Assembly (NCBI GenBank): GCA_963817375.1
Contig: CAWFOB010000004.1
Coordinates: 1 to 64,000 of the forward strand
DNA: 64,000 nt
Source of the DNA: JACVRM01 sp963817375
GTDB taxonomy: Bacteria > Actinomycetota > Thermoleophilia > Gaiellales > Gaiellaceae
Reading direction: 5' to 3'
In this document: positions 1 through 12,100 of the stretch, one piece after another
How the letters are laid out: every line of letters starts with the position of its first letter
Position numbering within the stretch: position 1 is the stretch's first letter
Made by a program: the position numbers and the translations under genes
Notes under the pieces: generated by a model
What the model saw: the letters and a program-made list of their open reading frames with translations, nothing else
What the model was told of the DNA's origin: nothing
Databases searched by the model: none

Positions 1-2445
1 CATCGCATCGGCTGACGGCGATTCTTTCACTCGCGTCTAATCGGCGCTAACACCGCAATTTTCCATCTGCTTGACGCCGTCCGCCTGCGCACGCTTCCCG
101 TGAAGAATCCGCAGGAGTTGGCGAGTGTGCGAATCGATCCACTGCAAGGAATGAGCGGGAGCTCCCGTGGACGTTATTCCGATCTACCTACGCCATGTGG
201 GAACAAATCCGGGCGCGGCAACAAGGGTTTTCTAGCATTTTTGCGTTTAGCCCAACGGAATTCAACATTTCGCCTTCCGGGCAGGTTCATGACGTGCAGG
301 CACTCTGGGTTAGCGGACAATTTTTCGAGACGCTCGGCGTTGTGCCCGCACTTGGCCGGCTACTGACCGAAGCCGACGATCATCCCGGCTGCGCTCCTTC
401 CGGCGTAGTGATTAGCCATTCTTTCTGGCAACACGAATACGGCGGAGACCGGTCGGTGGTTGGGCGGACGGTTAGCATCAACCGGCATCCGTTTCCAATC
501 CTTGGCGTCGCACCGGCGGGTTTTTATGGCGTGGAGATGGGGCGTTATTTCGATATTGCGGCGCCTCTCTGCGCCGAGTCGATCGTGGAGGGAAGCGAAG
601 ATGCGATGCTGCCGCGGGCGGATGGATGGTGGCTGGCAGCGATGGGACGGCTGAAACCCGGGTGGAGCGTGGGACGGGCGTCGGCGCAGATGAAGGCGAT
701 ATCTCCGGGCCTCTTTGAAGCGACATTGCCGCCGGAGTTCAATCCAGAGCAAGCGAAACGCTTCCTGGCCTACCGATTGGGGGCATTCCCGGCGGGCACA
801 GGCGTTTCCGACCTTCGCGAGGACTATGAGAATCCGCTGTGGCTGCTGCTGGGTCTTGGGGCGCTGGTGCTGGTGATTGCTTCGGCAAACCTGGCGAACC
901 TGCTGTTGGCGCGCGCGAGCGCCCGAGAAAAAGAGATGGGAATGCGCATGGCGATCGGGGCGAGCCGGTGGCGGTTGATCCGGCAATTGCTTGCGGAGAG
1001 CTTGCTTCTTGCGGGGATTGGCGCATTTCTCGGCGCGTTGTTAGCGCACAGCTTGAGCCAACTGTTAGTGGCATCTTTAAGCACTGAGAACAATCCTTTG
1101 TTTGTGGATTTGGGAACCGACTGGCGCGTGCTGGGATTCACGATTGGGCTGGCCGTGGCTACTTGCGTTCTTTTCGGATTGGCACCGGCGATGCGAGCGA
1201 CGAATGTGTCACCCGGGGTAGTACTGAAAGAGAGCGGAAGAGGGACAACGGACGGGCGCTCGCGGTTCGGATTGCGGCGCATTCTGGTGATATCGCAGAT
1301 TGCGCTTTCGCTGACATTGCTGGTCGGCGCTCTCCTGTTTGCGCGAAGCCTGGGCAAACTGGCTTCGGTGGACACGGGGTTTCAGCGTGACGGCATCCTT
1401 GTCACGGATATCGATTTCACGAGTCTGAACCTCCCTACGGAGCGGCGCATTCCCTTTTCGAAGGAGTTGCTCGATCGAGTGCGGGCAATTCCCGGCGTAC
1501 AGTCCGCAGCAATATCGAAGATCGTGCCACTGAGCGGGGACGGAGAAGCTCACGACATCCTTCCGGGAGTTTCGGGAATCCCGGAGGGAAAGATTTCTCC
1601 CGCGGCGTTCAACCGGGTGAGCCCCGGTTTTTTCGAGACGTTGCGCACGCCGATGATTTCGGGGCGTGATTTCGACGAGCATGACGTTGCGGGCGCGCCA
1701 TTGGTGGCTATCGTGAACGAATCGTTCGCGAAAAAATTCATGAAGGATAAGAATCCGATTGGGGCGCTGCTGCGGGTTCGGCGAATGAGCACAATTTCAG
1801 GGCCGTACGAAATCGTGGGGTTGGTTAAAGATACGAAGTACGCGGATCTGCGCGAGACGGCGCAAGATATTTTGTACACGCCATTGGCGCAACTCGATCG
1901 GCCTGATGCGGACGCGCTGATCTTGATCCGGTCGAATGCGCCTGTTTCCGTGCTGATTTCGTCGGTGAAGAGTGTGGCGAACGGGGCAAATCCGGATATG
2001 GATGTAAGTTTCGACGTGTTGCGTCAAATGATTGAAGAAGGATTACTGCGCGACCGGCTGATGGCGCGACTTGTCTGGATTTTTTGGCGGGCTTGCCGTC
2101 TTGCTGGCGGTGATTGGATTGTATGGAGTGATTTCGTACATGGTGGCGCGGAGACGTAATGAGATTGGAATCCGGATGTCGCTGGGGGCAGACCGACGGT
2201 CGATCATTGCGCTGGTCTTGCGCGAGTCTTTGTTGCTGCTTGCGGTGGGATTGACGCTCGGGGTTGTGCTAGCGCTTGGCGCGTCCAGTGCGGCGGCTTC
2301 GCTGCTGTTCGGGTTGAAAGCCCACGATGCTACAACCCTTGTTATGGCCACGGTCATACTCGCCGCGATCGCTCTTGCGGCGAGTTATATTCCGGCGCTG
2401 CGGGCTTCGCGGTTGGATCCGCTGGATGCTTTGCGACATGAATAA
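1..2445 (+). CDS. ABC transporter permease, MacB/FtsX (ADOP) type, 5'-partial and frameshifted
   Basis: Inner-membrane permease of the acidobacterial MacB-like family, probably exporting a lipophilic or peptide substrate with a separate ATPase. The 5' end lies outside the window: the first bases encode the motif IGANTAIFHLLDAV that follows the first membrane helix. A periplasmic MacB core domain follows, then an FtsX block (LANLLLARASAREKEMGMRMAIGAS), a second MacB core, and a second FtsX block ending in the family's usual tail LDPLDALRHE. Frame changes near 40, 180 and 2,075 interrupt it; each one-base correction restores family sequence, so sequencing error is as likely as decay. No ATPase gene is adjacent. 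A second permease of the same family lies at 4,587-6,741 on the other strand. Confidence 0.85.
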
Positions 2446-2700
2446 AGAGGAAGAGAAAAACTAAGAGAAAAGACAACGCAGAGACGCAGAGTGCGCAGAG
2501 GAAACGCAGAGAAGAGAAAGCAGATTTCTCGCCGCGCTCGGAATGACGATTGGCTTTGTTGATCGGATGTCTTGATCGATTTTGTGGATCGATTGCGGCT
2601 GTTTTTTTTCAGGCGGCTATTTTTCGGAGAAAGAAATAGTCTCGGTCGCAGGGGCATCTGTGCAGCGGGCGGTGCAAGCCCCGCCCCTACAGAGCTTTTG
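2446..2700. repeat. Intergenic low-complexity tract plus REP-like palindrome (type A, copy 1)
   Basis: Non-coding stretch after the ABC permease. Positions 2,454-2,520 are a purine-rich tract with imperfect repeats of ACGCAGAG; its leader AAACTAAGAGAAAAGA resembles the leader of the type B repeat at 20,343. Positions 2,664-2,691 form an interrupted palindrome, GCGGGCGG then GCAAG then CCCCGCCCCTACA, matching 14,706-14,732 and resembling 19,155-19,197. I see no gene here; antisense reading frames over it have no recognisable content. Confidence 0.6.
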
Positions 2701-2796
2701 GAATTGGACGTTGCGAAGTGAGGCGTGGCGAGCCCAGGGCTGAAGTTGGGTGTGGCTATTCGCGGATTAGGGAGCAGCAGCTTTTCAGCGGGTGCG

Positions 2797-2805
2797 TGCT
2801 ACAAT
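2797..2805 (+). promoter_or_regulatory. Putative extended -10 promoter for the FHA-GAF-SpoIIE gene
   Basis: The sequence TGCTACAAT (TGn plus TACAAT) at 2,797-2,805 would start a transcript about 12 bases before the ATG at 2,824. No good -35 box is visible, which is usual for extended -10 promoters. There is also no strong Shine-Dalgarno before the ATG, so the message could be nearly leaderless. Confidence 0.4.
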
Positions 2806-2823
2806 CCCCGTCGCGAGCATCCC

Positions 2824-4569
2824 ATGCCCGACACAGCTTCCATTTCGATGGGCGGTGCAGTTCTCGAGGTCGTCTCACCTGACGGCGCTCGCCGCTATGT
2901 GCGTGTCACGCAGACTCCGTTTCTGATCGGACGCGGCGCAGAAACCGGCAATCATCTGCAGCTTTCGGATCGCCGCATCTCGCGCAATTGCGCGGCGGTG
3001 GTTATCGAAGCGGGCCGGCTGTACATCGAAGATCGTGGCCAGCGGCGCGGGCTTTTTATCAACGGCGAAAAAGTCGAGAGCCGGCTTCTGAGTGACGGCG
3101 ATTCCATTACGTTCGGTCTCGAAGATTCCTACGAAGTCGTGTTTCGCTCCGGCACATCGAGCGGCGAGGAGTCTATTCCGAATCTCGCTCACGCGCATCG
3201 AGCACATCACCAGTTCCGAACCAGTCGGCGGCGGTCTCCGCAAGCTAAATCTGCTGCTCGAAGCAACGACACTGCTGCACTCGCAGCTTCCGCTGGATTC
3301 CGTACTGGGCACGATGCTCGATCATGCCGTCTCTGTGACGGACGCGGACCGCGGCATGCTTCTCGAGGCCGACGCTACCGGGCGCTGAAAAGTACGTCTT
3401 GCTCGCCGCACGGGGGGCATGCGACTTCCGCCGGAGAGCATTACTCCGAGCCAGACCGCGATTCAGCTCGCGCTGCGGCAGCACTCGCCCGTGGTTACCG
3501 AAGACATCGAACGCGCCGAGATGGATTTGCAATCGGCGCAGAGTATTATCGCGCAGCGGCTTCGCGCGGTGGTCGTGATTCCGCTCTTTGCCGTGCACCG
3601 CTCCAGCTCTCCGGATTCCAGCAGCTCGACGCCGGCGTTTGGGCAGTCGCTCGGCGTTCTTTATCTTGATTCGCGCCGGCCGGCGGCGTTCTCGAAGCTC
3701 GACCGGCAGATTCTGGACGCGCTGGCGGCGGACGCGGCCAGCATTCTGGACAATGCGCGGCTGGTGGTTCGCGAGCGCGAGCGGCAGCGCTGGAAGAGCA
3801 AATCAACATTGCGCGCGACATTCAGCAGGCGCTGCTGCCGCGGAATTTCCCGGACCACCCGCACGCTTGCCGTTGCCGGCGTCAATCTGCCCAGCTTATC
3901 GGTGGGAGGCGACTACTTCGATGTTTTTCCGCTGACAACAATCGCACCGCATTTCTGATCGCCGACGTTTCGGGTAAAGGACTGGGCGCGGCGCTTCTGA
4001 CGACGATGCTGCAGGGCGCGCTTTCCGCGATGACCTGGGTACCGATCCCGGCGCGCGTGTTCAAACACGTGAATCGCTTTTTGTGCGATCACGCGGAAGT
4101 GGGGCGATACGCCACGATGTTCTTCGGCATTCTGGATGACGACGGGCACCTGGAATTCATCAACGCCGGCCATCCTTCGCCGTTTCTGATTCGGCATGGG
4201 GTGGCTGAGGAACCGTTCAGCGAAGGCTCTTATCCGGTGGGGCTCGTCCCTGAGGCCGAGTACACAACATCGCGGCTGAAACTCGAACCTGGGGACACGA
4301 TTGTCCTGTTTAGCGACGGCGTGACCGAGGCCATGGACCCGGACGAAGAGATGTTCGGCGTTCCACGCCTTCGCGAAGTGCTTACAGGGCAGACGGAATG
4401 CCCGCTCGATCATCTACAAAAATGTGTTCTCGAAGCGGTCGAAAACTTCGCGCGCGGCGCCAGCCAGGCCGACGACCTCACGCTCCTTATCGTTCGTTAT
4501 CGTGCGGCAGGCGCCCGCGCCACAACCGACACGGACGCCTCCCCCGCCAGCAAATCCGTTTCGGCGTAG
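2824..4569 (+). CDS. FHA-GAF-SpoIIE (PP2C) signalling phosphatase, frameshifted
   Basis: Probable cytoplasmic serine phosphatase of the RsbU/SpoIIE type, which usually controls an anti-anti-sigma factor. The chosen ATG at 2,824 gives MPDTASISMGGAVLEVVSPD, right at the start of an FHA domain (FLIGRGAETGNHLQLSDRRISRN). A GAF domain follows at about 3,220-3,770 (LLLEATTLLHSQLPLDSVLG ... LGVLYLDSRRPAAFSKLDRQ). The PP2C domain shows GGDYFDVF, then IADVSGKGLGAALL, INAGHPSPFLI, LFSDGVTEA and ASQADDLTLL, which carry the metal-binding aspartates. Frame changes near 3,175, 3,385, 3,790, 3,850 and 3,940 break it, yet all expected motifs are present in order, so the gene was probably intact in the organism. 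Confidence 0.85.
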
Positions 4570-4586
4570 TGCCTCACGCGCCGGCG

Positions 4587-6741
4587 CTACTCCTGACGAA
4601 GTGCATCCAACGGATCAACACGCATCGCGCGCCGCGCGGGTATCGAGCAAGCCAGAATCGCAACGCCAACCAGCAACAAGATAATTGGCACAAGAACAGC
4701 AGGTTCCGAAGAACTAACACCAAAGAGAAGCGCCCGCATCGGGCGTGTGATCAGCAAAGTGCCCGCGAGCCCGGTGAGGAGTCCTGCAAACGTCAACGCT
4801 AAACCTTCCCGGAGAATGAGCGCCATGACACTGGCTCTTCCGGCTCCCAGGGCCATGCGTATGCCGATCTCATGAGTCCTTTGGCTGACATCATGCGCGA
4901 GGACCGCGAACAGGCCAAATGCGGCGAGAAAAAGAGCCAGGAGCGAATAGACCCCGGAAACCAGTGCAATGGTGCGCACCGGGGCGACCTGTTTGGCGAG
5001 GCGTTCATCGAGCAAAGCTAAGTCATAAATCGGGAGAGCAGGATCGAGCGAGAGCACAGGCGGCCCGCAGCTCTTGCGAGATACTGCGAGTGTCTCCTGT
5101 GGTACGCACGGCGACCGTGACGCCTTGATTGGGTCGCTGGAGATACGGGAAATAGACGTCGTACTGCGGGCCAAGGCCATGGGGACGGATTCCTGCCGCA
5201 GCATCAGTGAGGTCCATACGGGTCGCGTGGTGAGCGTCGCGTGCGATCCCTACCACCGTGACCCACGGAAAGTCTCCGACCGCGCTGCGCATGCGCTTGC
5301 CAAGAGCGTCCTGGCCCGGCCAGAGTTTCTTTGCCACGCTTTCGCTGACCACGGCGACGAATGGCGTATCAAGAGTATCTCGCCAGGAAATTTCGCGTCC
5401 CTTGAGCACGGGAATTTCCAGATTGGCTAGGGCGCCGGGATTGACGCTGTGGCGTCCCATCATGAGTCGTGCATCGGCATCGTCGACCGAGCGGCCTTCG
5501 GGATAGGCGATATAAACCCAAGTGGCGTGGCCGAGCATACTGGGCCCCCACAAAGTTACTGACTGGACGCCCGGAAGAGGCTGCAAGGCGTCTACGAGGG
5601 TGCGGGCAAATCTAGCGCGGGCTGCAGGCTCGGTATAGCGCTGCGAGCGCAAATCCAACCTTAGTGTAAGCAAGTTCGCGGTCTTGAAACCCAGGTCCGT
5701 CGAAGAGAGCTTCTTGAAACTATCCAACATAAGGGCCGCAACCGCTGAGAGTGAAAGAGCCAGAGCGACCTCTGCAACAACCAGAATCTTTTGACTCTTG
5801 CGCCTCGCCAAACTTTGGCCTTGGCGGCCGCCTTGGCTCAGGGCGTCGCGTAAATCCACTTTTGAGCCGATGATCGCCGGGGCCAAGCCGAACAAAAGGC
5901 CAGTAAGTAAGGAAACCACCACAGAGGCAGAAAGAGCGCTGCGGTCTGCTTCCAGCTGGATTACCGTCGGCAAATGGGCCCCCGCCCAGAGCAGCAAGGT
6001 CGGCATGGCTTCGGAGACGGTTACGCCGGGTTTGAGGTGCCCGATTCCCCAGAGGATTCCGCTACCGCGGTCGTTGGGATTGGCGTAGCCAGTCAGGCTG
6101 TAAGACAAACCCAGGGGAATCCAAGCGTTGCCTTCTTCGCCATACTCTTGTTCGTAAAGCGCATCATGAAAATCTTTGGCAGTAACGCCGATTACGGTAA
6201 ATTGCCGGTCGTTGAGATGGATGGAGCGTCCGATGATGTCGCGTGAGCCGGAGAATTGGCGCTGCCAGAAGGAATAGCTAAGAACGACGACGGGTTCGGC
6301 GCCGTTAATCGAGTTTTCTTTCTCTTGAATTACGCGACCCAGCTCGGTTGGGACTCCGGAGGAGGGTGAAATAACCGGGTGTGCAGTAAGTTACCGCAAC
6401 ACGCACGGCCTCGCCGTGATCGGTGAGAGCCAGAGGGCCGCTGATTTGATAGGCGGCGAGGGAGTCGAAGGACTTGTTTTGCTCCAGGATGTCGCGAAAG
6501 GTGGGGTAAGAGAACTGTCCGCCGCCTTCCGGGAAGCCGGGATAGGACTGCGAGACATAGGCCAGTCTGGAGGGATCGGGATAAGGCATTGGGCGTACAA
6601 AAACACTGTGCGTCAAACGCGAAGATAATGGTGTTCGAGGCAATCCCAATCGCCAGCATGAAGACTACGGCAGCGGTAAACCTCGGAGACTTGCGAAGCA
6701 TTCTGAGAGCAAGAGGTCAGGTCGCTCCATAGTGTGTTCAT
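4587..6741 (-). CDS. ABC transporter permease, MacB/FtsX (ADOP) type, frameshifted and internally deleted
   Basis: Second ADOP-type permease, read right to left. The start ATG at 6,741 has a near-perfect Shine-Dalgarno (GAGGAGGT, 6,746-6,753) and begins MNTLWSDL, the family's typical N-terminus. The first helix region (LRKSPRFTAAVVFMLAIGIASNTIIF) and the C-terminal FtsX block ending VDPLDALRQE are clear. Frame changes lie near 6,705, 6,640, 6,320 and 5,065. Near 6,005 the text jumps from HLKPGVTVSEA straight to a downstream segment (LLLWAGAHLPTVIQLEADRS). About 140 residues usual in the family, holding the end of the first periplasmic domain and two helices, are missing. That cannot be a one-base error: it is a real deletion or an assembly collapse. 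Confidence 0.8.
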
Positions 6742-7037
6742 GCGGACCTCCTCGGGTGTTGTGGAATTAGACGCGGCAAAACTGCAACTTACGCAGGCGT
6801 TTGAATGTGATTGATGGCAAATATTTTGCCCAGATTGTGCGTCGGCAGTGAATTGGAGGCGTGCGATTGTGGGACAGCTTGTAGCAGAACCGGACAGGAT
6901 GATATGTGAAGGATGGAGTGAGAAGAGTTTTGCGCAATGCTTGCTTGTTTGTGGTTGTGGGCTTGTTGTGAAATGCTCTCAGCTTTGTTGAAGCCAAGTT
7001 GAAACACAAAAAGCGGCCATGCACGACTAGGAGCGAG
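6742..7037. other. Intergenic region between divergent genes, no gene seen
   Basis: About 300 bases between the reverse-strand permease and the forward DUF885 gene. It should hold promoters for both directions, but I could not assign confident boxes. Reverse-strand open frames here have no recognisable protein content and overlap the DUF885 start. Confidence 0.5.
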
Positions 7038-8945
7038 ATGAATACGTTAAATTCTGAGCGAAGAAATGCAATCAAGGCTGGCCTGGCAATACTTGGCGCG
7101 AGCATTCTTCCTGGCGCGGCAGGCGCAAGCGAGAAAGAGGCGGCGCAAAAACGGGCGGCGGCCACGGATTCAAAAGACATCTCGGCTTGCGGGTGCGAGC
7201 GTGCGGTGGATGGTTCGCTACTCGATATCGCGTTCAGTGAGTTGCGGCCGATGATTGAACGCTACCAGGTCGATCTCCGCGATATTTATCGCACATATCC
7301 CATGACCGCTTCCCCAACGCGAAGAGCGAAGCTGGATGCTTTTTTTGCGGGTCAACTGCAATTGCTGAATGCGGTGCACTTTGATGCTCTGAGCCAGGAT
7401 GGGCGGCTGGACTTCACTTTGTTTCGAAGCCTACTCGAGCATCAGCGGAAGCAATTGATCGAGGAGGATCGTAAAAATTCCGAAATCGCGCCGCTCGTAC
7501 CGTATCAGGCATTCGTCATTGAACTTGAGGAGGCGCGCCGCCGGATGGAGCCTCTCGATCCACAGAAAGCTTCCGCGGTCTTGACGACGGCGCTCGTCGA
7601 AATCAAGAAAGCCGCGGCTTCTCTACCAAATCCGAAACCGCGCGCCGGTTTGCTGGCTCGCGCTGCGAATCGGATTAACGAACTTCGAGCCGGGCTGCGC
7701 TGGTGGCACGATTTCTACAATCTTTACGATCCGGAATTCGCGTGGTGGGACGACAACCTTTACAAACAAGTGGACGCCGCGATGGATCAGCACCTGCGCG
7801 CGCTACTGACCGCGGCGGGGATCAAACTGCCGCCAGAAGGCGCGCAGCCTCCGGCAGCGACCGGGTCCGGCAGCGGACGCGGTCCTCGAGATGAATTCAC
7901 CGCCCCGCCAGAAAGCGGCGACCTCGCAGGCGTTGGCCCCGCAGGCCGCGACGCGCTCGTCGAGGCGCTGCGCTATAACGTGATTGCTTACACGCCAGAG
8001 GACCTCGTCGTGATTGCGAATAAGGAATTCGCGTGGTGCGACAAGGAAATGCTGCGAGCTTCGCGCGAGATGGGCTTTGGCGATGACTGGAAAAAAGCCC
8101 TGGAAAAAGTCAAAAACGATTACGTCGCGCCGGGAAAGATGATTTATCTCGTCAGGGACCAGCAGAAAGAGGCGCTGGAATTTATGGAAGCGCACGATCT
8201 GGTCACCATTCCACCTCTGGTGCGCGAGGATTGGTGGGAAGAGGCCATGACGCCCCAAATGCAGTTGGCCAGCCCCTTTTTTCTGGGAGGTGACGTCATC
8301 ATGGTTTCTTCGCCGGCCAGCACGATGGCGCTGCAGGATCGCCTGGAAGTTTTGCGGGGGAACAATACGAATTTTTCGCGCGGCATCGTGTTTCACGAAC
8401 TGGTTCCCGGTCACCACATGCAAGGCTATATGTCGCAGCGCTACCGAGTTTATCGCGCACCGTTTCATACGGCGTTTTGGACGGAGGGAATGGCATTCTA
8501 TTGGGAAATGCTGATGTGGGATTTGGGCTATGACCGAACTCCGGAGCAGCGCATCGGCGTTCTCTTCTGGCGGATGCACCGCTGCGCGAGAATTATTTTC
8601 TCGCTCAACTTCCATCTCGGGCAGTGGCCGGCGCAGAAGTGCGTGGACTTTTTGGTGGAGTGGGTGGGCCACGAACGCGCGAACGCTGAAGGAGAGGTAC
8701 GGCGATCTTTCGACGGTTCTTATGAACCGATCTACCAATGCGCTTATATGCTGGGAGCGCTTCAGTTTTACGCACTGCACAAAGAGTTCGTGGCACCGGG
8801 CAAAATGTCCAATCGCGCTTTTCACGATGCACTTTACACCACGGGGAACATGCCAATCGAGCTCTTGCGGGCTTCGCTCGCCAAGGCGCCTGTGAACCGC
8901 GACTATCAGCCGAGCTGGAAATTCTACGGCCCCATTACGGGGTGA
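7038..8945 (+). CDS. DUF885 family exported putative metallohydrolase
   Basis: About 635-residue member of the DUF885 family, predicted zinc-dependent peptidase-like enzymes of unknown substrate. The ATG at 7,038 is preceded by AGGAGCGAG and gives an N-terminus with ERRNAIKAGLA followed by a hydrophobic stretch ending GAAGAS, a plausible twin-arginine signal, so the mature protein is probably periplasmic. The family signature HELVPGHHMQ begins near residue 453, and a second conserved segment, FWTEGMAFYWE, lies about 25 residues later; these supply the likely metal ligands and catalytic glutamate. The frame is unbroken. It ends ~180 bases before the formate dehydrogenase operon, which has its own promoter, so no functional link is implied. 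Confidence 0.85.
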   Translation: MNTLNSERRNAIKAGLAILGASILPGAAGASEKEAAQKRAAATDSKDISACGCERAVDGSLLDIAFSELRPMIERYQVDLRDIYRTYPMTASPTRRAKLDAFFAGQLQLLNAVHFDALSQDGRLDFTLFRSLLEHQRKQLIEEDRKNSEIAPLVPYQAFVIELEEARRRMEPLDPQKASAVLTTALVEIKKAAASLPNPKPRAGLLARAANRINELRAGLRWWHDFYNLYDPEFAWWDDNLYKQVDAAMDQHLRALLTAAGIKLPPEGAQPPAATGSGSGRGPRDEFTAPPESGDLAGVGPAGRDALVEALRYNVIAYTPEDLVVIANKEFAWCDKEMLRASREMGFGDDWKKALEKVKNDYVAPGKMIYLVRDQQKEALEFMEAHDLVTIPPLVREDWWEEAMTPQMQLASPFFLGGDVIMVSSPASTMALQDRLEVLRGNNTNFSRGIVFHELVPGHHMQGYMSQRYRVYRAPFHTAFWTEGMAFYWEMLMWDLGYDRTPEQRIGVLFWRMHRCARIIFSLNFHLGQWPAQKCVDFLVEWVGHERANAEGEVRRSFDGSYEPIYQCAYMLGALQFYALHKEFVAPGKMSNRAFHDALYTTGNMPIELLRASLAKAPVNRDYQPSWKFYGPITG

Positions 8946-9052
8946 GGTTTGTCACCCGCTATCACGTAAACGGTTGTTCATACTTGAAGAGTCAATATTT
9001 TTCCAACTGGACGATTTTACGTATCTTTTCATCGTGGGCGTACGTCGAATAC

Positions 9053-9081
9053 TTGACTTTCCGGCGCTTTGGAAGTATCAA
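9053..9081 (+). promoter_or_regulatory. Sigma70-type promoter of the formate dehydrogenase operon
   Basis: TTGACT at 9,053-9,058 and TATCAA at 9,076-9,081 are separated by exactly 17 bases, close to consensus for a housekeeping promoter. Transcription would begin near 9,088, about 39 bases before the fdnG start codon, whose Shine-Dalgarno GAGGGGGT lies at about 9,115-9,122. Confidence 0.55.
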
Positions 9082-9126
9082 ATGCATGTCGAGCGCGGTC
9101 TGTTTGTCTCTATCCGAGGGGGTACC

Positions 9127-12100
9127 ATGCAGGCTTCCCGCAGAGACTTTCTGAAGTTCACCACGATTGGCGGGGCGGCCGCCGCCGTTTTCGGTTTCGA
9201 CCTCCAGCCCGCTTACGCCCAACTCCGAGTACTGAAAATCGCCCGAGCCAGCGAAACGCGGTCGACGTGTCCCTACTGCGCGGTGGGTTGCGGCACGATT
9301 ATCTACACCATCGGGGACAAGGCTAAGAACGTGACGCCGCAAGTTGTTCACGTGGAAGGCGATCCAGATCATCCGACCAACCGGGGGACTCTGTGTCCCA
9401 AAGGCGCTTCGCTGGAACAAGATATTCTGAATGACCGCAGGCTGCTGAAGCCGCAAGTGCGGCGCCCGGGCGGCACGCAATGGGAAGATATTTCCTGGGA
9501 CAATGCGCTGAATGAAATCGCCCGCAAGATAAAGGATACGAGAGACCAGAACTTCATCGAGAAGGACGCAAAAGGAGTCACCGTTAACCGAGCGGAAGCG
9601 ATCTCGTGGATCGGCGGCTGCACGGACACGAATGAGTTCAATTATCTGGTGGTAAAAGCGATGCGCTCCCTGGGGGTCGTGCATTTAGAAAATCAGGCCA
9701 GAGTTTGACACGGCCCCACGGTCTCAAGTTTGGGACCAACGTTTGGCCGGGGCGCAATGACGAACGGCTGGGTGGATATGAAGAACACCGACATGATGCT
9801 CATCATGGGCGGGAATCCAGCCGAGAATCACCCGTGCGGATTTAAATGGGCCATTGAAGCGAAGCGCACGCGAAGCGCGAAGATGATTTCCGTCGATCCG
9901 CGCTTTACGCGGACGTCCTCGGTGGCGGATATGTTTTGCCAGATTCGCGCGGGAACGGACATCGCCTTCCTTGGCGGCATGATCAACTACGCGATCGAAA
10001 ACAACCGGATCGCGAAAGACTACCTCATCAATTATACGAACGCGGCGTTCGTCATTAAGAGCGACTTCAAGCTGCCCGCGGATACCGACGGCGTATTCTC
10101 TGGGTTCGATGCGACCAAGTTCAGCTACGACAAATCGACGTGGAATTATGATGCGGCCGGGGGACCGGCGCACAACACGGCCGTCGCGGGGGCTCCGCCT
10201 GCCTTGCCGGGAAGCGTCGATTACGACCTGACGCTGCAGAATCCGAATTGCGTCTTCCAGCTTTTGAAGAAGCACTATTCGCGGTATACGCCGGAGATCA
10301 TTGAGCGCATCACGGGAATTCCCAAGGAACAATTCCTTAAGGCCGCCGAGCTTTTTACGTCGATTCGCATAGACGGCAACATGAAGAAGGCCGGCACGAT
10401 TATCTATGCCGTGGGATGGACGCATCACAGCTTCGGTACGCAAATCATTCGAACGGCGGCGATGTTGCAGTTGTTGCTCGGAAACGTCGGGCGAGCGGGC
10501 GGAGGCGTCAACGCACTTCGCGGACATTCGAACATTCAGGGCGCCACGGACATGGCTGGACTGTTCGACACGCTGCCCGGTTATTTGAAGGTGCCCACAC
10601 CGGGCGACGGTTCTTTTGAAGGTTGGATGAAGAGAGCTACGCCTACCGCTTCCAAGCCAGCTCCGTGGGATTCCTGGAACTACTACAGCAATACGCCGAA
10701 GTTCACGGTCAGCTTCATGAAGGCAATGTACGGGGATGCAGCCACTAAAGAAAACGGGTGGGCGTTCGATTATCTGCCGAAAGTGGACCGGGATTACTCG
10801 TGGACGAACTTGTGGAACGACATGTACAACGGCACCCTCAAGGGCATGCTGGCTTTTGGCATGAACGGCGTGGCTATCGGACCAGATTCGAATAAGAATA
10901 TTGACGCTTTGAAAAAAGCGGACTGGCTTGTCGTTGGCGAGATTTATCAGGACGAGACCAGCGAGTTCTGGAAGTCGCCTCGCGTTATCGCGCAAGGCGA
11001 CATGAAAGACATTAAGACTACGGTCTACCGGTTGCCGTGCGCGGGTTTTGCGGAGAAAGACGGATCGTTTACAAATTCCGCGCGCTGGCTGCTCTGGAAG
11101 AATGCGGCGCTTCCCACACCGGGAGATTGCCGGCTGGATCATGCGATTGTCGCCCAGATATTCCTGAAGGTTCGTGATCTATACAAAAAAGAAGGCGGCA
11201 AATTCCCCGATCCGATCCTGAATCTGACCTGGGGCTACACCACTCCACAGAGCCCGGCTTTGAGCGAGGTATTGAAAGAGCTGAACGGCAAGGCGCTGGC
11301 CGATCTAGAAGATCCGGTTACGAAGGTACAGATCAAGGCGGGCCAGCAACTTCCCGGGTTTGCCTGGCTAAAGGATGACGGCACGACAGCTTGCGGAAAT
11401 TGGATCTATTCCGGGGCGTTTACGGAGGCGGGCAATCAAACGGCAAGGCGCGATCCTTCGGATCCCTCCAACATGGGCGTGCATCCAGGGTGGGGATGGT
11501 CTTGGCCGGCGAATCGGCGAGTGCTTTATAACAGAGCTTCGTGCGACGCGGACGGCAAGCCGTGGGATCCGACGCGCAAGCAAGTCTGGTGGAACGAAGG
11601 AGCCCAGAAATGGGTGGGGAACGATGTTCCCGACTTCAAGGCCGACTCTCATCCCAAGGATCACATGGGGCCGTTCATCATGAATCCCGAAGGTGTGGGT
11701 CGCATTTTTGCGCCGCTCTCGGCGTTTGCGGACGGACCCTTCCCCGAATATTACGAGCCGATTGAAAGTCCCATCGACAATCTGTTTCATGCGGGGCGCA
11801 CGCATAATCCGGTGGTTACGAAATTTAAGGATGCTGACGACAAATTCGGGACCGTCAAAGAAGGGTACAACGTGGTGTGCACCACGTTCCGCCTCACCGA
11901 GCATTATCACTTTTGGACCAAGAACAATCCGATGAACGTGCAGCTCGTGCCGGAACCATTTATTGAAATGGCCGCCGAAATGGCGGATGAAATGGGAATT
12001 CGCGGCGGAGAACACGTGAAAGTTTCGAGCGCCCGCGGCGAATATATCGCCAAGGCGATGGTGACCAAGCGCATCAAGGGGATGATGATCGATGGGAAGA

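Noticed and set aside
6767..7180. Reverse-strand 137-residue frame before DUF885
   Set aside because: It overlaps the DUF885 start and has no recognisable content or start site.
9706..9708. TGA as a true stop splitting fdnG into two genes
   Set aside because: Position, flanking residues and downstream hairpin all match known selenocysteine formate dehydrogenases; the frame continues unbroken.
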